Below are positions 8,097 through 12,980 of a stretch of 12,980 nt of DNA, one piece after another (within the stretch, counting starts at the first letter, position 1; each line of letters starts with the position of its first letter). A program made the translations under genes and the position numbers. Below the pieces are notes generated by a model. That model had not been told where the DNA came from, did no database searches, and saw nothing but the letters and a program-made list of their open reading frames with translations. Source of the DNA: Bacteroidota bacterium (GTDB lineage: Bacteria; Bacteroidota; Ignavibacteria; Kapaibacteriales; Kapaibacteriaceae); the NCBI GenBank assembly GCA_003488525.1, contig DNLG01000138.1, positions 2,407 through 15,386 on the forward strand, read 5' to 3'.

Positions 8097-8639
8097 ATGA
8101 GTACGAAACCCGTTGGCGTCATCGGCGAGATCACAGATGTGAATCTCACCATGAAGGTCGCCGAAAAACTGCGTGATGCAGGTTTTCGCAACTGGGACAT
8201 TTACACGCCATATCCCGTTCATGGTCTAGACAAGGCCATGGGCATCAAGAGGTCGATCCTGACATATATCTCCTTTGCTGGTCTTCTAGGGGGCATATCG
8301 ACCGCTCTTGGGTTGCAGTTCTGGACGGGAGCTGTTGATTACAAGCTCAACATTGGCGGTAAAGGGTTCTTCGACTGGCAGTTCTCGATTCCAATCGACT
8401 TCGAATTGTCGATCCTGGGTACGGCCATCTTCACCGTCGTAGGCCTGTTTCATCTATGCCGGATTCCGACGTGGTACAACAAGTATCAGGATGATGAATC
8501 TTTCAAGAAGGCCACCGACGACGTGTTCGTGGTCACGATCGATGCCGACGATGACCGGTTTTCGGCTACCGAAACAGCGTCGCTGTTGACGAATCTCGGT
8601 GTGGGTAATGTGCACCTCGTGCACGCGACGGCCAACTGA
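8097..8639 (+). CDS. actD: Alternative Complex III subunit ActD (DUF3341)
   Basis: A 180-residue membrane protein of the DUF3341 family, the small ActD subunit of ACIII. The soluble N-terminal part (residues 1-52) contains a ferredoxin-like GVIGEITDVNL...KLRDAGFRNWDIYTPYPVHGLD stretch. Two helices follow (about 55-75 and 101-121), joined by a loop with the family-typical VDYKLNIGGKGFFDW (80-94). The soluble C-terminus ends the protein. It carries no cofactor motif; in known ACIII structures ActD is a structural subunit packed against ActC and ActB. The start at 8097 is set by GAAGG upstream, 38 bp after actC. ActE begins 25 bp downstream. Identification is firm from motif and gene order. Confidence 0.92.
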   Translation: MSTKPVGVIGEITDVNLTMKVAEKLRDAGFRNWDIYTPYPVHGLDKAMGIKRSILTYISFAGLLGGISTALGLQFWTGAVDYKLNIGGKGFFDWQFSIPIDFELSILGTAIFTVVGLFHLCRIPTWYNKYQDDESFKKATDDVFVVTIDADDDRFSATETASLLTNLGVGNVHLVHATAN

Positions 8640-8664
8640 TGTTGAATTTCACGACTCACGACGT

Positions 8665-9285
8665 ATGAAACTTCGCTTCTCGCAAATTCTTCAGCTGGCC
8701 GCCGGTCTCGGCGTTGTCGTGCTGCTCGTCATGCTCTTCACGGGGCAAAAGACGTGGTTCTCCACCGAGCCCCCTGTGGAGATTCAACCAAATCTTGATC
8801 ATCAGTTCCGCGCCATTCCGCAGTCGCCGAACTCCTTCTTTGCCGATGGCAAGAGCCTGCGCGAGCCGGTAGAGGGTTCCGTTGCACGCGGCCCCCAGCC
8901 GTATCAGCTGGGTCCGGGCGACATCGATGCTGCTGAAACGGCCAACGTGGATCCGAATCTGCCGAAGACCGAATTCGTGCTCGCCCGTGGTCAGAACAGG
9001 TTCAACACGTTCTGCGCGCCCTGTCACTATTACAATGGCAAGAGCGAGAACTCGGCCGTCTCCAAGCGCGGATGGGCCGGTATCCCGGACCTTACGCGTC
9101 CGGAAACGTCTGCGCTGTCCAATGCACGGATCTTCCACATCATCAGTGCTGGACAGAATCTGATGCCGAGCTATGCTGACAAGATCGATCCTGTCGATCG
9201 CTGGGCCATTATCCGGTACCTGCGCACGCTACAAGGTGTGGAGGGTGTAGCCAGTAACGCCGTCGCTTCGACGGCCACGAACTGA
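8665..9285 (+). CDS. actE: Alternative Complex III subunit ActE, monoheme cytochrome c
   Basis: A 206-residue membrane-anchored cytochrome c. The N-terminus has one hydrophobic helix (about residues 8-26); the periplasmic part carries a single heme site, CAPCH (117-121), and a likely axial ligand Met167 in NLMPSYAD. ActE is the monoheme subunit that hands electrons from ACIII to the oxidase or a soluble acceptor. The only cysteines are the two in the heme motif, so it cannot be an N-terminally acylated lipoprotein and must be held by its helix. The frame is open from 8599 inside actD; the ATG at 8665 is chosen because it begins the signal/anchor, though no clear Shine-Dalgarno precedes it. 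The C-terminal ~15 residues are low-complexity Ala/Val/Thr/Ser. Confidence 0.92.
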   Translation: MKLRFSQILQLAAGLGVVVLLVMLFTGQKTWFSTEPPVEIQPNLDHQFRAIPQSPNSFFADGKSLREPVEGSVARGPQPYQLGPGDIDAAETANVDPNLPKTEFVLARGQNRFNTFCAPCHYYNGKSENSAVSKRGWAGIPDLTRPETSALSNARIFHIISAGQNLMPSYADKIDPVDRWAIIRYLRTLQGVEGVASNAVASTATN

Positions 9286-9295
9286 GGAAGGGGAG
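9285..9295 (+). promoter_or_regulatory. Extended purine-rich ribosome site for actF
   Basis: AGGAAGGGGAG spans the 3' end of actE and the gap before actF, 9 bp before the ATG at 9305. It is the strongest Shine-Dalgarno in the window and confirms the actF start. Confidence 0.6.
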
Positions 9296-9304
9296 CACAC
9301 ACAC

Positions 9305-10546
9305 ATGAGTAACGTTCAATTGGGGGCAACCCCGTTCGTCGGCAAAATGAATCAGATCGGCATGGCTCTTGCCGCCGTTGGGGCGCTTGGCCTTGCTGGT
9401 GTCTATGCCCTCTCGGGTTCCGAGAGGTTCTTTGCCGACTACCTGCTGGGCTTCTGGTACTTCGCTGGTATCAGCGTCACCATGCTCTTCTTCTCTGCTC
9501 TGCAGTACCTGGCCCGAGCCGGATGGAGCGCATCGATCCGACGTATCGCGGAGAATTACACTGGTCTTGTGCCGTTTCTGCTCGTTGCGATGATCCCGAT
9601 CATTGCGAACGTCTATATGGGCCATCACTCGATCTACGAGTGGGCGCACTCCACGGAAGAGGGCGTAAGTCTGCTGCAGGCAGATCCGATCCTGAAGAAG
9701 AAGGCGGCCTACTTCGACCAGGGGATGTTCACGTTCGACTTCTTTGCGATCCGCCTGGTGATGTACGCCGTGCTGTGGGTCATTATGCGCCGGTTCATCG
9801 TTGGCAACTCGCTCAAACAGGATGCTATGCCGGGCGACATCTCCCCGACACGTGCAAACTGGAAGCGTTCAGCCCCCTTTGTTCTGCTCTACGCGATCAC
9901 AATTACGTTTGCTGCTTTCGATCTTCTGATGACGCTTGAGCCACACTGGTTCTCGACCATCTGGGGCGTGTATGCGTTCGCCGGACACTTCGTTGCTTCC
10001 CTGACGATCATCGCTCTGACGCTGGTTGTGCTTCGCAATAATGGCTATCTGACGGGATACATCCGTGATGAGCATTATCACGATATCGGCAAGCTCATGT
10101 TTGCGTTCTCGGTGTTCTGGACCTACATCGCGTTCTCGCAATACTTCATCATCTGGTATGCGAATCTTCCGGAAGAGACCGTCTACTTTACGAACCGCAT
10201 GGCGCACGGCTGGCAGTACATGGGCTACGCGCTTGTTCTGACGCACTTCGTGATTCCGTTCATGCTGCTTTTGCGCCAGGACGTCAAGCGCAAATCGAAG
10301 ATGCTCGTCGCGGCTGGGATTGTCATCCTTGTGTCACACTTCATCGACATCACCTGGATCATCATGCCTGCCGTTGGCCATCACATCCTGAAGTCCGAGT
10401 CAATGGTGTTTGGATGGCAGGAGTTCACGGGATGGTTCTTCTTCGCGGGACTCTTCCTCATCATGGCGGCGCGCCAGTTCAAGGCAAACAACTCCGTTGC
10501 CATCAACGATCCGCTTCTGCACGAATCAGGTGAGTATCACGCCTGA
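9305..10546 (+). CDS. actF: Alternative Complex III subunit ActF, NrfD-like membrane protein (second quinol-side subunit)
   Basis: A 413-residue polytopic membrane protein, annotated in databases as quinol:cytochrome c oxidoreductase quinone-binding subunit 2. It is an NrfD-like relative of ActC with about ten helices. Readable features are the early FFADYLLGFWYFAGISVTMLFFSALQYL (residues ~43-70), ANVYMGHHSIYEWAH (~101-115), and the block EPHWFSTIWGVYAFAGHFVAS (~217-237), with conserved Trp, His and acidic residues in the membrane. In known ACIII structures ActF faces ActC and may contribute to proton translocation, with no confirmed quinone in its site; this is family knowledge. It lies 19 bp after actE behind a strong ribosome site and is followed by a transcription terminator, so it is the last act gene. 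Confidence 0.93.
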   Translation: MSNVQLGATPFVGKMNQIGMALAAVGALGLAGVYALSGSERFFADYLLGFWYFAGISVTMLFFSALQYLARAGWSASIRRIAENYTGLVPFLLVAMIPIIANVYMGHHSIYEWAHSTEEGVSLLQADPILKKKAAYFDQGMFTFDFFAIRLVMYAVLWVIMRRFIVGNSLKQDAMPGDISPTRANWKRSAPFVLLYAITITFAAFDLLMTLEPHWFSTIWGVYAFAGHFVASLTIIALTLVVLRNNGYLTGYIRDEHYHDIGKLMFAFSVFWTYIAFSQYFIIWYANLPEETVYFTNRMAHGWQYMGYALVLTHFVIPFMLLLRQDVKRKSKMLVAAGIVILVSHFIDITWIIMPAVGHHILKSESMVFGWQEFTGWFFFAGLFLIMAARQFKANNSVAINDPLLHESGEYHA

Positions 10547-10570
10547 TCAGCCCCTTGATCGCATTTACCG

Positions 10571-10604
10571 CGGCCCCGATGTCACACGATGTCGGGGCCG
10601 TTTT
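10571..10604 (+). terminator. Rho-independent terminator after actF
   Basis: A perfect 9-bp inverted repeat, CGGCCCCGA (10571-10579) and TCGGGGCCG (10592-10600), is extended inward by two G-T and two Watson-Crick pairs to a four-base ACAC loop, and is followed at once by TTTT (10601-10604). The hairpin is GC-rich and lies 24 bp after the actF stop, marking the 3' end of the cox-act transcription unit. Confidence 0.9.
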
Positions 10605-10621
10605 CGTTGAAGGAAACTCCG

Positions 10622-10629
10622 TAACTTTG
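10622..10629 (+). promoter_or_regulatory. Candidate Bacteroidota-type -7 promoter element for lpdA-lipB
   Basis: TAACTTTG matches TAnnTTTG exactly and lies between the actF terminator and lpdA, 46 bp before the lpdA ATG. No perfect -33 TTTG is seen at the usual spacing; the nearest T-rich segment is the terminator tract at 10601-10604. A promoter is needed here because lpdA follows a strong terminator. Confidence 0.5.
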
Positions 10630-10675
10630 CCGCGCAAATCACCACGATTTATCACTGATTCACCGCAATCACACC

Positions 10676-12079
10676 ATGAACACTCATACGTTCGACCTTG
10701 TTGTTATCGGATCCGGACCCGGAGGATACGTTGCCGCTATCCGCGCTGCTCAGCTCGGCCTGAAGGTCGCCTGCGTCGAGCGCGACCGACTCGGAGGCGT
10801 CTGCCTGAACTGGGGTTGCATCCCGTCAAAGTCGTTGCTCAAGAATGCCGAGTACATGAACTTCCTGAAGCACGCTGACGAATATGGCTTTGGTGTTAAG
10901 AATCTCGACGTCGATTTTCCCAAGGTCATCTCGCGCTCTCGTGGTGTGGCCGATCGGATGAGTGGGGGCGTTGCTTTTCTGTTCAAGAAGAACAAGATCG
11001 CTCAGATCAAGGGATGGGGCTCGATCAAGACCAATACGACCGTCGAAGTAAAGGATGAGCAGGGGGCGGTAACGGATCTGATCACGGCAAAGACCATCAT
11101 GATCGCCACAGGGGCACGCCCACGCATGATCCCCGGTATCGAAGTCGATCGCGAGTTCGTGCTCACATCGACCGAGGCCATGCTGCAACAGAAGATGCCA
11201 AAGTCTCTGATCGTTATGGGCGCCGGTGCTATTGGCATTGAGTTCGCATACTTCTACCAGTCCTTCGGGGCGGCGGTTACGGTGATTGAGATGCAGGACC
11301 GCATTCTGCCCGTGGAAGATGACGACGTGTGCAAGGAGCTCCGGAAGACATTTGAGCGAGACGGCATGAAGATCCTGACCGAAACCAAGGTGATCTCGGC
11401 CAAGAAGAAGGGCAAGGGTGTCGAGGTGGTGGTCGAACGTAAGGACGGCACCAAGGAAACGCTCACGGCCGACCTTGCACTGAATGCCATCGGTGTTCAG
11501 GGCAACATCGAGAACATCGGCCTCGAAAATGTCGGCATCAACGTTGAGCGTGGCTGGATCAAGGTCGATAAGTTCCTGCGTACCAACGTGCCAAACATCT
11601 ATGCCATCGGCGATGTCGCAGGAGCCCCGTGGCTGGCCCACAAGGCATCAGCCGAAGGTGTCGTCGCGGCGGAGCATATCGCCGGACACCACACAGACGG
11701 CGTCGATTACAACAACATTCCCGGATGCACCTACTGCCAACCACAGGTTGCAAGCATCGGTCTTACAGAACGAAAGGCAAAGGAAGCCGGTCACGAGATC
11801 AAGGTCGGCAAATTCCCATTCACAGCCAATGGCAAGGCTCACGGCATCGGTAAGGCCCAAGGCTTCGTCAAGCTCGTGTTTGACGCCAAGTACGGCGAGT
11901 TGCTCGGAGCGCATCTGATCGGACCTGATGTGACGGAAATGATCGGAGAGCTCGGACTCGCGCGAACTCTGGGCGCTACCGGACCTTCCATCTTCAAGAC
12001 TATTCATGCTCACCCGACACTCAGCGAAGCGATCATGGAGTCGGCCGCACTCGCCTATGACGAATGCGTGAACCTCTAA
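10676..12079 (+). CDS. lpdA: Dihydrolipoyl dehydrogenase (E3)
   Basis: A 467-residue FAD/NAD disulfide oxidoreductase, the E3 component that reoxidises dihydrolipoyl groups in 2-oxoacid dehydrogenase complexes and the glycine cleavage system. The FAD-binding GSGPGG is at residues 12-17, the redox-active disulfide is Cys43/Cys48 in GGVCLNWGCIPSK, and the NAD-binding GAGAIGIE lies near 182-189. The second FAD motif is AIGDVAG (around 311-317), and the C-terminal catalytic dyad is His446/Glu451 in HPTLSE. All key residues are present and the length is normal. The ATG has no obvious Shine-Dalgarno; the usual N-terminal sequence fixes it. lipB follows after 3 bp, so the two genes are surely co-transcribed, linking E3 with lipoate attachment. 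It acts in the cytoplasm. Confidence 0.97.
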   Translation: MNTHTFDLVVIGSGPGGYVAAIRAAQLGLKVACVERDRLGGVCLNWGCIPSKSLLKNAEYMNFLKHADEYGFGVKNLDVDFPKVISRSRGVADRMSGGVAFLFKKNKIAQIKGWGSIKTNTTVEVKDEQGAVTDLITAKTIMIATGARPRMIPGIEVDREFVLTSTEAMLQQKMPKSLIVMGAGAIGIEFAYFYQSFGAAVTVIEMQDRILPVEDDDVCKELRKTFERDGMKILTETKVISAKKKGKGVEVVVERKDGTKETLTADLALNAIGVQGNIENIGLENVGINVERGWIKVDKFLRTNVPNIYAIGDVAGAPWLAHKASAEGVVAAEHIAGHHTDGVDYNNIPGCTYCQPQVASIGLTERKAKEAGHEIKVGKFPFTANGKAHGIGKAQGFVKLVFDAKYGELLGAHLIGPDVTEMIGELGLARTLGATGPSIFKTIHAHPTLSEAIMESAALAYDECVNL

Positions 12080-12082
12080 GGT

Positions 12083-12709
12083 ATGCTTGTTGAGTCCTGG
12101 GGTACGATTGAATTTCGCGATGCGTGGCGTCGGCAGCGAGAGCTTGTCGACGCCATTTTGCATCAGGATCATCCCGATACACTTGTGCTGTGTGAACACC
12201 CGAGCGTAATCACCCTCGGGCGTGCTACGCAGCAGGGGAGCGTTCTGGCGCAGCGGGAGCTGCTGGCAATGCGAAACATCGATGTGATCGAGATTGATCG
12301 TGGCGGAGAAGCCACGGTGCACAATCCAGGGCAGCTTGTTGGCTATCCGATCTTCAACCTGCAGAGGACAAAACCTGATCTCCATTGGTTTTTGCGGACC
12401 GTCGAACAGTCGATCATTGATGCGCTGGCTAGCTTTGGACTCGAATCAGGCCGCGTTCAGGGTCTGACTGGTGTCTGGATCGACCAGCAGCGCAAAATCT
12501 GCGCCATCGGTATCCACTGCAGCCGATGGATCACATCCCACGGATTCGCTCTGAATGTCCACAATGACCTTTCGCTGTTCTCCGATATCGTTCCCTGCGG
12601 AATCACAGATCGCGGTGTGACATCACTCGAGCGCGAACGTGAACACTGCCCCGATATGCCGGAGGTACAGGCGGCCGTTGTCGAATCCTTTAGAATCAAC
12701 TTCCGGTGA
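12083..12709 (+). CDS. lipB: Lipoyl(octanoyl) transferase
   Basis: A 208-residue cytoplasmic enzyme that moves octanoyl groups from acyl carrier protein to the lipoyl domains of 2-oxoacid dehydrogenases and GcvH, the first step of lipoate synthesis; LipA then inserts sulfur. Motifs are CEHPSVITLGR (37-47), IDRGGEATVHNPGQLVGYPI (71-90), KICAIGIHCSRWITSHGFALNV (138-159) and PCGITDRGVTSL (171-182). The catalytic pair Lys138 and Cys172 is present with the 34-residue spacing seen in characterised LipB. The usual YHGPGQ reads VHNPGQ here, a mild variation next to the substrate pocket. It starts 3 bp after lpdA, with overlapping translation signals likely. lipA is not in the window. Confidence 0.96.
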   Translation: MLVESWGTIEFRDAWRRQRELVDAILHQDHPDTLVLCEHPSVITLGRATQQGSVLAQRELLAMRNIDVIEIDRGGEATVHNPGQLVGYPIFNLQRTKPDLHWFLRTVEQSIIDALASFGLESGRVQGLTGVWIDQQRKICAIGIHCSRWITSHGFALNVHNDLSLFSDIVPCGITDRGVTSLEREREHCPDMPEVQAAVVESFRINFR

Positions 12710-12745
12710 CGGCCCTAAGTATGTTGGATTGCGTAAGTTATTGCG

Positions 12746-12754
12746 TTATCCACA
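12746..12754 (+). promoter_or_regulatory. DnaA box, exact consensus
   Basis: TTATCCACA matches the consensus TTATNCACA at every position. Confidence 0.65.
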
Positions 12755-12819
12755 CTTATGCGCATGGTCATCTTGTCGGTGCAAAAGTCGGCGAAGATAG
12801 GTGTGTAATATTACGTATC

Positions 12820-12828
12820 TGTGGATTA
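12820..12828 (-). promoter_or_regulatory. DnaA box, one mismatch
   Basis: Read on the minus strand this is TAATCCACA, one base from the consensus, facing the exact box 66 bp upstream. Confidence 0.5.
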
Positions 12829-12831
12829 CCC

Positions 12832-12840
12832 TGTGGAAAA
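12832..12840 (-). promoter_or_regulatory. DnaA box, one mismatch
   Basis: Read on the minus strand this is TTTTCCACA, one base from consensus. It starts 12 bp from the preceding box in the same orientation, close to one helical turn. Confidence 0.5.
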
Positions 12841-12888
12841 AACTAAGTCTTTACCTGCAAAGGGGCTTGCCGCGACATGAAAAATTCG

Positions 12889-12922
12889 TTTTGACTTAAT
12901 AACTCTCTGACGTGTATGTTTG
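12889..12922 (+). promoter_or_regulatory. Promoter of the tRNA-Gly gene
   Basis: TTTTGAC (12889-12895) and TATGTTTG (12915-12922) are separated by 19 bp and lie 19 bp before the tRNA. The downstream box matches the Bacteroidota TAnnTTTG element and the upstream box its TTG -33 partner. The same bases also read as a fair sigma-70 promoter (TTGACT, 18 bp, TATGTT). This is the best promoter in the window. Confidence 0.65.
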
Positions 12923-12941
12923 TACCGTTGACAATCGAAAT

Positions 12942-12980
12942 GCGGGAATAGCTCAGTTGGTAGAGCACAACCTTGCCAAG
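12942..12980 (+). tRNA. tRNA-Gly (anticodon GCC), 5' part; gene cut by window edge
   Basis: The first 39 bases of a tRNA are visible: a 7-base acceptor strand GCGGGAA, the TA linker, a D arm with stem GCTC/GAGC around AGTTGGTA, the 5' anticodon stem CAACC, and the loop TTGCCAA. The anticodon is GCC at 12975-12977, which reads glycine GGC/GGU codons. The 3' half lies beyond the window, so the TpsiC arm cannot be checked. Confidence 0.92.

Larger units (their letters stand above)
12710..12941 (+). other. Non-coding gap with DnaA-box cluster; candidate replication origin or DnaA-binding locus
   Basis: No gene is visible in these 232 bp. A perfect DnaA box TTATCCACA lies at 12746-12754 on the plus strand, with a weaker TTATGCGCA starting 10 bp later at 12756. 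On the minus strand, TAATCCACA (12820-12828) and TTTTCCACA (12832-12840) each differ by one base from consensus and are 12 bp apart. A perfect 10-bp palindrome GTAATATTAC sits between them at 12805-12814. About 12878-12905 is clearly AT-rich compared with the flanking genes and could be an unwinding element. The cluster may be oriC or another DnaA-binding or titration site; no dnaA, dnaN or gyrB gene is in the window to support an origin. Confidence 0.5.

Noticed and set aside
10826..11641. 271-codon open frame on the minus strand inside lpdA
   Set aside because: It is antisense to a complete, well-conserved lpdA and shows no recognisable motif; long antisense frames are expected in genes with this codon bias.
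12928..12933. TTGACA, a perfect -35-like hexamer just before the tRNA
   Set aside because: Its -10 partner would fall inside the tRNA gene; the promoter at 12889-12922 is correctly placed.
1..12980. CRISPR array, insertion sequence, prophage or toxin-antitoxin genes
   Set aside because: No direct repeat arrays, transposase or integrase motifs, or small two-gene toxin modules are seen; the window is housekeeping and respiratory chromosome.

Overview
The window is a dense, all-plus-strand stretch of bacterial chromosome (moderately high GC by eye), carrying a respiratory gene block and a short lipoate-metabolism pair. It reads as ctaB (3' part) - coxC - coxD - sco - DUF420 - small CxxC protein - actA-B-C-D-E-F, then terminator - lpdA - lipB - candidate DnaA-box region - start of a tRNA-Gly(GCC) gene that runs off the right edge.

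The first 10.5 kb encodes an electron-transfer chain. actABCDEF specify Alternative Complex III, a quinol:electron-acceptor oxidoreductase unrelated to cytochrome bc1. ActC and ActF are the quinol-side NrfD-like membrane subunits, ActB carries the Fe-S clusters, ActA (pentaheme) and ActE (monoheme) carry c hemes, and ActD is a small membrane subunit. The genes upstream encode subunits III and IV of a caa3-type heme-copper oxidase plus assembly factors: CtaB for heme O, and SCO, probably with the DUF420 protein, for copper delivery. Subunits I and II are not in the window and probably lie just upstream. The arrangement fits a physically or functionally coupled ACIII-caa3 chain.

sco, the DUF420 gene and the small CxxC gene are joined by two ATGA stop/start overlaps, so they form a translationally coupled cassette between the oxidase and ACIII genes. 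The act block has its own candidate promoter and ends at a strong intrinsic terminator at about 10571-10604.

lpdA (dihydrolipoyl dehydrogenase) and lipB (octanoyltransferase) follow, 3 bp apart. The 232 bp between lipB and the tRNA holds no gene. It contains a consensus DnaA box, two near-consensus boxes in the opposite orientation, a perfect 10-bp palindrome and an AT-rich segment, and is the least expected part of the window.

Three of the intergenic gaps on the plus strand each contain a perfect TAnnTTTG, the -7 element of the Bacteroidota primary sigma factor. Together with the ACIII-caa3 gene content this points to the Bacteroidota/Chlorobiota (FCB) group, perhaps a Kapabacteria- or Ignavibacteria-like or Rhodothermota-like lineage. 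Clear Shine-Dalgarno sequences before several genes and the GC content argue against a typical Bacteroides or Flavobacterium. The phylum assignment is inference.
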